A stretch of 64,000 nucleotides of DNA. Source: Bimastos eiseni (taxonomy: Eukaryota; Annelida; Clitellata; Crassiclitellata; Lumbricidae). Made by a program: the position numbers and the translations under genes. The DNA is taken from positions 39,831,438 to 39,895,437 of the forward strand of contig OY365809.1 of the NCBI GenBank assembly GCA_959347315.1. Reading direction: 5' to 3'. Positions 50,001 to 63,645 of this stretch are shown here, in pieces (position 1 is the stretch's first letter; every line of letters starts with the position of its first letter). The notes beneath the pieces are model-generated. The model was given only the letters and a program-made list of their open reading frames with translations. It had not been told where the DNA came from and ran no database searches.

Positions 50001-51134
50001 GTATCGAAGATCCTGCCGCCGACGTCCATTACTGTTCCTCTTATCGCCAAGTACCTCCTCTTCACCTTCATCATGAACGTCTTCACCATCCTCCTCGCCG
50101 TCGTCATCATCAACCGCAACTTCCGGACCCCGAGGACCCACCGGATGCCCGGCTGGGTCCGTCTCGTCTTCCTCAACCTCCTGCCGAGGGCCCTGCTCAT
50201 GAAGCGACCGCACCACGACAGTCGTTGGCTGACGAAGACCTACAACCGCCGCAGCAGAGCCAATCCCTGCTGGAGACGCCGCGACGGGAACTGGGCCATC
50301 GACTGGGACCTCTTCGGGGGGTCAAAGGAAAGGCACGGGCGGGTCGTCACTGCCAAAGATGCGGAGTCGGACTTCTCTACGAGGGTCTGTCTGACGACCG
50401 AGGCCGAGAAAGCCATCGAAGCCGTTCGATTCATAGCAGCACATCTGAAGCAGGAAGACGATTATGCGGAGGTGAGGGGTTCAGATAATTACATGTATTT
50501 CATAAACGCATTGGAAGTCTATTTCCTTTTGGACTCAGCGTCCAGGTTATGTCAGCCCAGTGGCATCGCTACCATTGAGGCGCAGGGGCGCATATGCCTC
50601 CCCCCGAGTTTTTATTTAAATATTTTATCCCTTGAAAAATAACCTGAACCGTCCGGCATTGACAGCATTTCCGTAGACTGCTGATAGCTCGATGCAAGTA
50701 TTCCGCGGTGGCAGAAGTTTCCCGCTTGATATTTTGTTGCATAAACTTGCATTTAGCCTACTAGCCGGTGAATTCCCATATTGAATGGTACCACATTTGC
50801 ATGACTGTAACCGCATTGTTAGAAACAAATGGTGCGTGACTGCCCCGAAGGATCTATTGCGCACAGACAGACACTGATTCAGTTAGCATGGCTAACATTT
50901 GGCACCTCGTATGATTTTTAATGATGATGAATTATTGCTGTCGTGCAGGTCTTAGACGACTGGAGATACGTTGCTATGGTGATCGATCGGCTGCAGCTGT
51001 ATCTTTTTCTTCTGGTGACGGTTGCTGGCACCGTTTCCATCCTGATGAGTGCCCCGCACATCTTCGAATTCATCGATCAGGACGAACTGAAGAGAAGGAT
51101 CATCGGCAGCTATGGAGGAACAACGGTCTCTTAA
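29727..51134 (+). CDS. Nicotinic acetylcholine receptor subunit, non-alpha type (6 exons, 512 aa)
   Basis: Exons are 29727-29814, 30886-31028, 47314-47358, 48411-48520, 49505-50471 and 50949-51134; all phases agree (1539 nt). Exon 3 (45 bp) and exon 4 (110 bp) have the classic nAChR sizes. The start ATG is in the context GCAGCC; residues 1-24 look like a signal peptide. The Cys-loop is C162-C176 with 13 residues between. Loop D Trp is W94 and loop B Trp W183. Loop A has Phe127 where alpha subunits have Tyr. Loop C (about 213-236) lacks the vicinal Cys pair, so this is a complementary, beta-like subunit. Four membrane segments follow: M1 about 247-270, M2 277-300, M3 about 310-335, M4 about 460-486. 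GEK before M2 (275-277) predicts a cation-selective pore. Exon 5 is unusually GC-rich at third positions. Exon 1 is the least certain part. The ligand and partner subunits are inferred from the family. Confidence 0.93.
31838..31950. repeat. (GATGAC/GATGCT)n trinucleotide tract
   Basis: Runs of GAC, GAT and GCT triplets in receptor intron 2 give an acidic open frame. There is no evidence that it is coding. Confidence 0.8.
32475..32640 (-). mobile_element. LINE 3' fragment in receptor intron 2
   Basis: The minus-strand frame carries the LINE C-terminal signature [20 protein letters not shown] followed by [14 protein letters not shown] and SFVRTH, a module usually written RPRKRWIDNI..D. Only this tail remains and it runs antisense to the host gene. 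A TA microsatellite lies beside it (32655-32676). Confidence 0.75.
34808..34885. repeat. Small imperfect inverted repeat
   Basis: CAGACCCAACGGGCATAAATT (34817 region) pairs with AATTTTATGCCAGTTGAGTCTG near 34862-34885, with about 18 of 22 bases complementary. It could form a short hairpin in the intron RNA. Confidence 0.5.
35070..35310. repeat. Pyrimidine-rich tract
   Basis: About 240 bp of C and T on the plus strand in receptor intron 2. Several overlapping open frames result from composition alone. Confidence 0.7.
35563..36087. mobile_element. Non-autonomous element with roughly 25-bp terminal inverted repeats, 525 bp
   Basis: The left end TAAGGGCCATCCATATATTA matches the right end read inward, TAAGGGACCGTCCATATATT, apart from a 1-base gap and a substitution. 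Subterminal GCGTACGTACAT motifs occur on both sides (near 35657 and 35962). There is no coding capacity. A clear target duplication is obscured by flanking TTATT runs. It belongs to the widespread class of MITEs whose ends read GGGCCGTCCATATATTACGT. The superfamily is uncertain. Confidence 0.75.
36157..36410. repeat. (TATATG)n / AT compound microsatellite
   Basis: Alternating (TA)n with regularly spaced G, about 250 bp, giving [12 protein letters not shown] frames of no coding value. Confidence 0.95.
37675..37785. repeat. Two direct copies of a roughly 58-bp unit
   Basis: GGGCTTACGGGAGTTTAAGC with CCACTCCAGGGGCCC is repeated as GAGCTTACGGGATTTTACAC with CCACTCCAGAGGCTC. Confidence 0.7.
38448..38749. 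repeat. (CTGA)n microsatellite, about 300 bp
   Basis: This is the same tetranucleotide as 22959-23409 on the opposite strand, with a few CTGATTGA interruptions. It lies in receptor intron 2. Confidence 0.98.
38971..39412. mobile_element. Fold-back-like element with 41-bp tandem units as arms
   Basis: The left arm (38971-39105) holds three tandem 41-bp copies with the core GTAGTAGTTGGCAACGATTC and TCTCTTTAAT. The right arm (39312-39412) holds two copies in reverse orientation (core GAATCGTTGCCAACTACTAC). About 205 bp of unrelated sequence separates them. It encodes nothing recognisable. The organisation parallels the candidate at 1-860 but the repeat sequence differs. Confidence 0.75.
40352..41096. 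repeat. TTA array with roughly 105-bp higher-order repeat
   Basis: (TTA)n is punctuated by ACTTTT and ACTTCT. Read as triplets on the minus strand, blocks of 12, 12 and 11 codons recur: KSNNRS plus N-run, KSNNKS plus N-run, KSNNKS plus a shorter N-run. This gives a unit of about 105 bp repeated about six times with small length changes. The long poly-Leu and Asn-rich frames are composition artefacts. Confidence 0.92.
42112..42257. mobile_element. Short hAT-like MITE, about 146 bp
   Basis: The ends CAGAGGCGTC and GACGCCTCTG are perfect 10-bp inverted repeats. The flanking GTCGTAG is duplicated (7 bp, or 8 with an ambiguous G), as expected for hAT. It sits inside a GTAGTAGC-rich tract. No coding capacity. 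Confidence 0.75.
42593..42620. repeat. Perfect 28-bp palindrome
   Basis: Centred on TATATATA with GCCACCTACC to the left and its reverse complement to the right. The whole 28 bp equals its own reverse complement. Confidence 0.9.
43388..43527. repeat. AT-rich palindromic tandem repeat
   Basis: Units of TATATATAATATATATGTAT repeated with length changes, about 140 bp. Confidence 0.9.
44387..45330 (+). mobile_element. Decayed hAT/ZMYM-like transposase fragment
   Basis: The frame 45015-45254 reads [30 protein letters not shown], then a [18 protein letters not shown] segment. After a frameshift comes [17 protein letters not shown] (45235-45290). This order resembles the C-terminal half of hAT-type transposases related to ZMYM1-like proteins. 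The GC-rich segment near 44387 (CAGAGGGGGGCCAGACGGGC) may be the left end. The extent and the link between the two parts are inferred. Confidence 0.4.
45735..46138. repeat. Minisatellite, 20-21 bp unit, about 19 copies
   Basis: Tandem copies of CTCAATCCTCCCTTATACCT, with or without an extra C, in receptor intron 2. The [11 protein letters not shown] frames over it are not genes. Confidence 0.95.
47380..47860. repeat. Pyrimidine-rich tract after receptor exon 3
   Basis: CT-rich sequence with repeated TTTCTCTGCCTTTATC wording fills about 480 bp of receptor intron 3. Confidence 0.7.
48093..48165 (+). mobile_element. Possible tRNA-derived SINE head
   Basis: TAGAGTAGCTGTTAAGGCGG resembles a tRNA A-box region. 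CGGAGGTCGAGTTCAATC, about 45 bp on, resembles a B-box arm. A GAATGAATGAAGG tail follows. It is a single copy here, so the call rests on box similarity alone. Confidence 0.4.
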
Positions 51135-51389
51135 GGATAAAGTTTACTAACGAACAGATATAGGCCTAACGCTGAAGATAACTGATTAACGCACGGTAGG
51201 CCTACATGTGACTTCAAGACAAACAGCTGGGACAGTCGAAACAAAAGAACAACTGCCAACATTTAACTTAAAATGTCAAGATTTATGCCATAACCAATGA
51301 AGCAATTGTAAACTCTAGATTTCAACAGCATCCATAAAAGTGAAGTCAATGCAAACAGTTACTCATACGTGTCATCTTTAAGCTTGCAC

Positions 51390-51395
51390 AATAAA
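51390..51395 (+). terminator. Polyadenylation signal AATAAA of the receptor gene
   Basis: The canonical hexamer in GCACAATAAAGTAC lies about 256 nt after the receptor stop (51132-51134). It is the first AATAAA downstream. Confidence 0.6.
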
Positions 51396-51661
51396 GTACA
51401 ACCCTTATGAAGTACAATACCTTACAGCATACATGCTTTTAGGCCTACACTGACAACACAGTACGAAACCCAGATGGACCTAGTTCACAAAGAAGTGGAC
51501 TTATTGCAGCTGTTAAAGTGTAGCAATGGAACAATGCTACAGCAACATTTTATGCAGCTAGAATGGGCAGATATACATATATTAGTGAATATCAGACAAC
51601 AGACAGGTTGTTTCAATGCAAGGCATTGAAACAACCTAATCCTAATTAAATGTAACATGGG

Positions 51662-51930
51662 CAGTGCTTTTTTTTCTGGCAGAACGCGATGGAACGGCAT
51701 TCTGGCACCTTTTTCACATACTTAATAATAAATATAGTACTTGAGACAAAACTCTGGAATTTGACATAATACTTTACAATTTAAATTTTTTACCTTAAAA
51801 AATTAATAAGTAAGCCCCTAAGTGTATAGATTGTGATCAATTTATTTTAGTTGGACGCTAATTTCAGCGTTATTTCTTTCAACAATATGGTTGCGTTCCG
51901 GCACCTCTTTCTCAAGAAGAAAAGCCACTG
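51662..51930. mobile_element. Short hAT-like MITE, about 269 bp
   Basis: The ends are CAGTGCTTTTTTTTCTGGCA and, inward from the right, CAGTGGCTTTTCTTCTTGAG. Both arms also carry GGAACG next to GGCACCT. The flanks AACATGGG and ACCAAGGG match at 6 of 8 bases, a decayed 8-bp duplication. It lies between the convergent receptor and dynein light chain genes. An AATAAA on the minus strand (51841-51846) lies inside it and might serve the dynein gene; that is speculative. Confidence 0.6.
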
Positions 51931-52521
51931 ACCAAGGGCATATAATTATAATTGTAGGTTAACAGGTTCAAACTCCCCCTCAGCTCCCCAATAAATGCAT
52001 TAGGCCCACTGTTATCTGAAAATCAAAATGTAGAAAAATATGACCATGTCCAATGGAAATTCCTTGAAAACTAAACCCCGAAATTCTCTCCAGGCATAGA
52101 AGCACAGAATTATAACCATAAGATTACCACATTACAAAAAGTCCTATCAGCAGAAGTTCTTTAGGGGAGCAACTACCTAGTGAATTTATACCGATGAAAG
52201 ATTTTCCACAACCCATCAGCAAGAAAAGAAAAAAAAATTCACTCAAAAGCACCCTATACATTTACATAGCTCACAAGGTCCTGTCAGTTAATACACACAC
52301 ACTAAACAATTGTGAAATACCTCCCAGAACCGATAAAGAAAATGTGACGTATTTTCATGGACTTTTGAGAATTAACATATGCGTGTTCTAATTTTTGAAA
52401 ATGTCAAGAACATGAACGGTACAAACAACACATCATACTCTATATACATCGCGGTTTAAAAATCGAAGAGACGGTCTTAAGAAGTTCAGTTTTCGATATT
52501 TGCTTCAGTCTCATCTGAGAA

Positions 52522-56534
<4,013 letters not shown>

Positions 56535-56634
56535 TTAATACGTATATTTTATACAGATTTATCTCAAACGACGAAAACAACAAATTTCTATATTAAACCC
56601 GCTGCCTGCCTGCCCGCCTCTAAACATAATAATA

Positions 56635-56642
56635 ATGGCGGC
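56635..56642. promoter_or_regulatory. YY1-like ATGGCGGC element upstream of the dynein light chain start
   Basis: ATGGCGGC, preceded by TAATA, lies about 100 bp upstream of the minus-strand ATG (56534). It matches the core of the YY1 site found near many animal transcription starts. The surrounding patch (56600-56690) is GC-richer than its flanks. It is a candidate promoter element by position only. Confidence 0.35.
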
Positions 56643-57099
56643 AGATGTAAACAAAGTTGGTTTCATGGCGACCGAACTAGGATGGTACTAGTTCTCTGTT
56701 AGCCAACTGAGCAAATAAGTATGTAAAGCATGTTTCTGTTCCAACCGTCTTATAATAATAATGACGAGTGACTAAATAAAACAAACACACTTCAAAGTGA
56801 ACTAATAGAAGAAACGCAGTGATATCTAAATGATATCATCGTAACTTTAATTGGCAGCCTCAGGTTGGAATACATGTTTAGCATCCGTTTCTTATCGTTA
56901 TTTATCTTCTACACTTCTTATCTCTTGATTGCCGAAGACCCAAAAATAAATCATGTAGTGCCATTTGAAACATGGACTAAGTATGACAAAGCAGTCTAGC
57001 AACTAAACATTAATTTAGTTATAAGCAGTGAACAGGCAAAAATAAGAAGATGCTTAGCTAATGTCCTCAAATGATGGTTCATCGGCTAAAATAATTGGG

Positions 57100-57146
57100 C
57101 AACAGATGAACGGGTAAAGTAAAGATTGAACGGGTAAAGTAAAGAT
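57100..57146. repeat. Short tandem duplication
   Basis: GAACGGGTAAAGTAAAGAT occurs twice with a spacing of about 21 bp. Confidence 0.85.
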
Positions 57147-57164
57147 ATGTGAGTAAAAGAGTTA

Positions 57165-57500
57165 AGGTCCGACTGTTTTGGTCGGGATGCCGATCGCTAC
57201 CTACTCACAGACGCGATCCGACTACTGCCCAACACGAGGACTTCTGCCTGCTGCGTTTCCGCCCTCGGCCGGTTCGTCCCTCCTTAGACAACCTGGTGAC
57301 CCCGAGCTCCCCCAGGGCCGCCATATTGATGCCAGGCTTAGTGCGGACACCCGATCAACATAGGACGTCGACCGACATGAACCCCAACCTCAAGTCGTCC
57401 ACAAACTCTGGCCTCCAAGTAGCAGGATTACAGAAGTACGCCACGACTCCCAGCCGACGACAACGGACTTCAACTCATACACGAGCAATGCTCCTATAAT
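57165..57500. other. GC-rich patch of unknown origin
   Basis: About 330 bp are clearly GC-richer than the flanks and are open in three plus-strand frames (longest 57149-57499, 116 codons, Pro/Arg/Ser-rich). I recognise no domain. Two 35-bp direct copies (TCACTAGATGG...ATGAG...ACAAATT) follow at about 57512 and 57555. A decayed retroelement segment or a CpG-rich regulatory patch are both possible. Confidence 0.35.
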
Positions 57501-57569
57501 TACTTATAGCACTCACTAGATGGCAGTTATGAGTACAAATTGTAATACTTGCATTCACTAGATGGAAGT

Positions 57570-58445
57570 CATGAGAACAAATTCCTCCAGGTGATCTTGG
57601 TACGCCCAAAATCTCCTTTCAAACAGCTTGGACTTCCCCATGATTTCTGCATATCCAATAGTCTATACCTACAGTACATTATAGTGCCATGCTCCATGGG
57701 AGGCTTTTCACCATTCCTTTCTTTAGATCAAAATTAATTCTTCCTCTCAGAAGCTCTAATTTCTTCTAGAATACTTCCTTTCCTTTCCCATTGCTATTCT
57801 TCTCATAATCATATGAAATCATCTGTTACAAAACGTTCATGATAAGAAAACTTCGGGTGGATTAAACTCAATCTCCATACTATCAATGACAATAGCTATT
57901 TTTCTCTTTCATATTTACTAAATAAATTATCATCAGCCTTGCTTTCTTTCTGTTATCCTCATACCTTACCATATTCTTCAGATATTTGAACCAGCAATTA
58001 TTCTACATTTTCGCACACTTCTGTGACAAACATCTGTATATTGGTTTTGAATATTACTGGTGCTGTACTGGTGATAATGGGCCCTGTCTAACTTCTCTGC
58101 CTGGTCTTCCAGGTTATGAATTTACTCCCTGTACTATTACAATACCACTAACTGGTCAATGTACAACTTTCTTATAAGTTGTCTATCCATCTAGTCTACT
58201 TCAATATTTTTAGTGTTGCCATGACTTTCCACCTGTCAAAAGCCTTTCCAAGATCTACAAAGCAGACATACAAACTTTTCTCAAGCTGAATGCACCTCTC
58301 CTCTGCCCTTCTTAGACGATTGAATGTCTTTTCCTCTTTCTTCTTCTGAATTAAAATTGATCATTCACAACAGGTTGCATGGCCTCTGCTTTGCCTTCCA
58401 TTTTCTATGCCAATATTTTCATTTGTGCAGGTTGTAAAAGTGTTT
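57570..58445 (-). mobile_element. Decayed LINE reverse-transcriptase fragment
   Basis: On the minus strand near 58275-58225 the frame reads SLYVCFVDLGKAFDRWK, the RT motif usually written CFVDLEKAFDRVP. An upstream EKSLYV-like lead-in and, further on, a weakly preserved Cys-rich segment (58125-58000) fit the order of L1-type or related elements. Frames are heavily broken. The 57570 limit is approximate. Confidence 0.55.
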
Positions 58446-58449
58446 GCAT

Positions 58450-60573
58450 GAAATCCCTTGGCTCAATCTCCAATATTTTTTATAGCCTTTATAGAGATAC
58501 AGATGAAATATTGCTGCTAAAATCTGACTGAAGATTTGAATGTAATCAAGAAATTTACCCAGTGATCCTGTCATAGAAACTAATTATGTCCTTCTGACCA
58601 CTGTGTAGTTGTGCACTGATAAGATAATTATTTCTTATCCTTGGGGAGTGTTTATGCACCTTTAGCATTGAAATTAGCATAAATTCAAGCCATTTGTTGC
58701 ACAGTTATCTGAAAGTCATGTCTGGCCAGCACTTGTCAAAGTATCAGTGATCAGCAAAGGGTAAAACATTACTCTAAGAAGAGCATTTTTATATAATGCC
58801 AACTTGGGAGCATGAGCGCATTTTGGGGTAGTTTTGCGCGTTCAAACCCCTGGAACAAATGCATTACTGTTTATAAAACAAAACACAAAAACAAAAAAAA
58901 CACAAAAAACATTTCTGACTATAATCTTGAGTGGGAGGCAGCCTTTGTGCGAATTCGTTTGCAACTTCATTTTCGTAGTTTCATTATCAGAGTGCGTGGC
59001 CTGTTCATTGCCATGTCATCTTGACCGTGTACAGTTGGTGTACTCATCTCATAACTCTGTTCACTAAACAAAGCTGAGAATCCTGCTTGCTAACGACTAA
59101 GCTATTGCACGAATTGCACCTTGTAACTATCACCATTTCCAAAATGACCAAACAGCTCTAAAACAAACATTAAGCAATATAATTAGACCGTCATGACATA
59201 AGCAGGACACAAAGGAAGAGCACAAAATTAATCATCTGCAGAAAGACACCAGGATATTTCTCAACTATCTTACCCTTCAAACTTAACTAATTGCCTTCAT
59301 TATTAATCATCTTATCATCGTTCACGATATATTAATTACCACTAGAAGATGAACAAGCACAATCTCTGGCACTGAGCAATTGCAAGTAACAGTAACTGTA
59401 AATGTGTAAATGCAGTTGAAACATGTTGCCATAAGTTGCTATAACAGCTGCAGTCAAAGTAGAAACCTTTTAAACATCCTTCTATATAAACATATGAGGT
59501 AATTACTTAGTGACTTCAGTATCAACTTGAACACAAGTTACTGTCAATTTCCTTGCTAACCGGTAGCTTTATGTTACTGATATGACTCGGATACTGACTT
59601 GCTTTAGAGAGTCAGTATGTGTCGCATCTCCTGCCCATAATATACTGTCTTAATGTGAGAACATTAGTCACACACCCCAATACAATGTACAGTGTGGACC
59701 CGTTGACTTTTAAGTCATGGTGTGGACATGTGTTATTAACCAGCATTTAAATCATGCCGTGCATCCATACAGATTATCGGAGTCAATCTTTGGAATTACA
59801 CAGTAGTTCCTTTAAGGTGTGTTAACCAGTATGGCATGCTACCTTAATATCCCAGGAGGACATCACACCACTTTCATTCATTCATTAAGGAAATTGAAGA
59901 TCTCTTCAAGAAACTTACTCAGACACAATCACTTAATGTTAAGCTGAATGACATGTAAACTGGGACCTCATTACCGATTACCAAACCCATGCTGTACTTA
60001 CTTAATTATTATCATGAAAAATTTTGAATCAGCCATTCACGGTTTCTGTGCTAATCTACATCACGTTAAAGTCAATATGATGAAATAGTAAGTTGAAATC
60101 GAACTCTGCACGAATAAAATATGATAAGAAGAGACTCATAGCAAATATTCGACTGAAAGCAGATGCAGAGCATAAATGACGTACAAAAGCAAAAGATTTA
60201 ACAAGGAAAGCAATCACTTAATGCCACAGCAGAAAGCAAGAACTTCAAACTCACAAGGCATTAAACCAAAAGTAAAGAGTAATGTTTCCAAGTTGCAACT
60301 TAGCTTACGTAAGATATACAAAGCGTAAAGCTGAAAAACCTAAGGACCAGCCTTGAAAGAATAATAGATGCTGTTCCATAATATAATTATAAACATAGAG
60401 TTTAAGTATGGTTTAAAAATTAAGCAGTATTCTGAATATTTTACAGACAATCTTGAATATTTCTTTATAAACAAAATCAGCTATGTTACATATCAATTTT
60501 ATATCTCATACTAAAAGTATGTTTCACTTCTTATAATGTTGGTGCTGATGACATGTGTGTATGTCGATAAACA

Positions 60574-60604
<31 letters not shown>

Positions 60605-61870
60605 TAATCAAGTATCTAAACTGTTATTGAGTGCATCATAGGATCCCTCAAAGGGATCTATTGCTTGGTAAATGAGAAAAGATGGAAAAGTCTAAAATAA
60701 GTCGAGAGACCAAATTTAAAGCAAGAACTGTACAGAACATGACAGATATTGAACAATACTATTGGATCAAGTCTTATATTTGTGAACAGTATTCTGCATC
60801 TGCAAAGTTTTCATCTTAGTTTTAGCTTTCACTCTAGCATTCAATTTTGAGCTCCAGCTTACAAGAAAACGTTTAAGGCTTAATACAAATTTAATACTTA
60901 CTCCATTAGGAAGTAAAAGTAAGAGCCAAAGCTAACTTCGTTTCTCGCAGCAAGGCTTACAGATGGCAATGATCAAGGCTGCAGACATACAACTGAACTT
61001 ACCAAACCTATTGCTTCAAATTGCTAAGACCAGTATCAGACATTAGCAGAATACGAGTGCGATCAAATGCAATTTTTCAATGAAAAACGTTTATTTATAC
61101 ACAAAGTTGAATGAAAATGTGCAAGAGACGAATGCATGTGGTACATGGAATGTTTTGCTGGAAAAATATAAAATCTGAACACACTGAATAGGTGATTGAA
61201 TATGTTAGATATGCAAAGCACATCAAAAGGTAAAAGAAACAATGTTCACAGTCACCGGAAGACACAAAACGACAATCAGATGAACCTAGCACTAAACCAG
61301 ATAAATAGAAAAACAACTATGTTCACTTTCACAATAGCATGTCTAACGTATCAAACCGAAAAGAAATCATGTTCAGCTAGGGTAAATATCGAATATGAAA
61401 ACACTCAGATCTAACATCTAATGTAACAAACATTTCCACGTTAAAATCAGTGCCACACATTTTAATCTATGTTAAAAATCTTAGTACTATACTCAGAAAA
61501 GGAAGATATGTTACAACTGAGTATTAAAAAGCACGTGCCTAGTATGTCAAACAAACATGGAAGCAACTCGCAGAAATCTCAGATAGCTCATGATCGTTCC
61601 GATACTATTTGAATGGCAAAAATATCAAGCATTTGTTCTGAGTTGATTAATTACATCACTGTGTTCAACATTTAAAGAAATGCAAGTGTACAATAATGGA
61701 AGAAATTTCCAATTCACACCATGATAGAAGACAAACACATACCAACCAATTACATTCAGAGATAATTAAATGTCAGACTAGTCTACACTAACTAACCGAA
61801 GAATAACAGCAGCGCAGAGTAACGTCGCATGGCTTGTGTTTGGCGTGCACTGCCAGTCAATACATCCTTT
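58450..61870. other. Sequence without recognised genes
   Basis: AT-rich DNA. It contains (TCAA)n at about 60570-60608 and an A-rich tract near 58880-58905. I see no exon with both splice signals and a recognisable domain. It could be intron or UTR of a gene beyond the window. Confidence 0.5.
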
Positions 61871-61877
61871 GATATAA

Positions 61878-62175
61878 ACATGATTCAACAAGCGGGAATT
61901 GGGAGTTCGTGAGGGATTAAATTTTGCTTCATTCTAAATACTACCATTATTGGTACAAACACAAAAATAACCCTGAATTTAAATGCTAATAATATTAGTG
62001 CTATGCTACTATGACTATTCTCGGTATCCAAAATCAAACACTTTAAATGATTTTGTTATTAAAGTACTTTAAGTTGAAATCCAGAAGTTGAACACACATG
62101 TCAAATTATAAATGCTACAAAAACTAGCATTAGTCCCAAAGTAGCAGGATAATTTATGGTCTACAGTGCAATACA
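61878..62175. repeat. Direct duplication, copy A
   Basis: The segment from ATGATTCAACAAGCGGGAAT to GTAGCAGGATAATTTAT recurs at 63357-63645 with substitutions and small gaps. Confidence 0.8.
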
Positions 62176-62541
62176 CATAAGTGCAGCAGAAGTTATTAAT
62201 TAACAATTAGCCAAGAAGTGGCTCATGAATATTTAGTTTATGGTCACTTTACTGATCTCAAGAATTTTCAACTTGCAGATCAATCAAATCCTATGACCAC
62301 TGAAGGAATTCTAAGAGCTTGTAACTATCCTGGGACAAACTGAAGGGATTTTAGATACCTGTGTCACATCATAGGATCAAAGTCACTTTATATAAAACTA
62401 TCTCGTGTATTCAGTAGAAGTTGCCACTCATCTGAAAATTTTAATTTGACTTACAGGTGTTCTGTGAAGTGCATGTGAAGATCTCCAATAATAATAATTA
62501 CCAAATAGATTATCCATGCATCATTATTTGAAATAAGACAC

Positions 62542-63085
62542 CAGGGCTGTTAATATCGCGATAAAGGTATTGCGGTATCTTTCGTGTCAGCAGTTTTTGG
62601 GCAATATTGAGGGGCCAGAAATTTTAGATCCTTTTAAAATAACAAGGTGATTCCTCAACTTTTAGTCGTGAAGCCAAATTTACAAATGACTACCGGGTAA
62701 GCAAAATGTTCGCAAATTAAAAAAAATTGCCATTACAGGTTCAAAGCACCATATTTTCAAATAGAAAAGAAGTTTAGATTGTGGCGACATCTGTATTTAA
62801 GAGAAAAGCGTGTACACTGAAATTTGATGAGTAACCATTCCTCTTATCTAGATTCCTTATGATTGGCCCCAGTGATTCCTTGGGATATTTTCAATAACTA
62901 TCGGTGCATGAATAATAATTTATGCTAAGATTGAATTCGGCAAAGATATTGAAAAGTATTGGTAAAACTATTGGTATTGCAATACTTTTAAGAAAAAGTA
63001 TTGGTATTGGTATCGTGATACTTTAAATTAGGAAGTATTGGTATTGCTATTGCAATACTTTTTTCAAGTATTGGTAACAGCCCTG
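62542..63085. mobile_element. Non-autonomous hAT element, 544 bp, perfect 8-bp target duplication
   Basis: The ends CAGGGCTGTTA and TAACAGCCCTG are perfect 11-bp inverted repeats. The flanks are identical 8-mers, TAAGACAC at 62534-62541 and 63086-63093. Subterminal sequence is rich in AGTATTGGTATTG and GCAATACTTTT, repeated in both orientations near the right end. No coding frame. The intact duplication suggests a relatively recent insertion. Confidence 0.92.
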
Positions 63086-63356
63086 TAAGACACCTACCTG
63101 ACCAAATGAAATAGTCTGGTTACCTAACACAACTCTACAGTTGGCAACTGCTATATTTTAGTCCTCGTGCAGAGTTGGGGCCACATTTCAAAACCCCAAA
63201 CTGCCTCAGTCTTAGAGAGTCAACTTTCAATTTCTGTTAGCCAGCTAACAACCATTTTGGTAGACAATTTTTCCATACATTAACAGCCATTATGCAGCAC
63301 GCAATGTAACACTTCGGCTACAGAGACTGTGTGCAGGTGCCAACATGATGTACACA

Positions 63357-63645
63357 TGATTCAACAAGCAGGGATTGGGAGTTGGTGGAAGTTCAAATTT
63401 CAAATAATACCGTCATCGGTACATACAAAAAAATTTACTAGAATTTTAAATACTATTGGTACTATGCTACTATGACTCCAAACCAAACACATTAAATGAC
63501 GTTGCCATCAAATTACTAATCAACTATAGTTGAAATCCATAAATGAACAGGTGTGTCAAATGATTAGAAAATGCTACAAAACTATCCCCAGCACCAAGGT
63601 AGTAGGATACTTTATACTGAAATATTGCACGGTCTAAAGTGCCAA
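63357..63645. repeat. Direct duplication, copy B
   Basis: Begins ATGATTCAACAAGCAGGGAT and runs through ACTATGCTACTATGACT to GTAGTAGGATACTTTAT, parallel to 61878-62175. The hAT element at 62542 lies between the copies. Confidence 0.8.

Noticed and set aside
49500..50216. 238-codon minus-strand frame opposite the receptor exon
   Set aside because: It exists because the sense codons end almost always in C or G; the sense strand carries a clear channel domain.
56633..56690. Plus-strand start at ATGGCGGCAGATG as a divergent gene
   Set aside because: The frame closes after 18 codons and no donor-acceptor pair leads to a recognisable exon; a promoter element is more likely.
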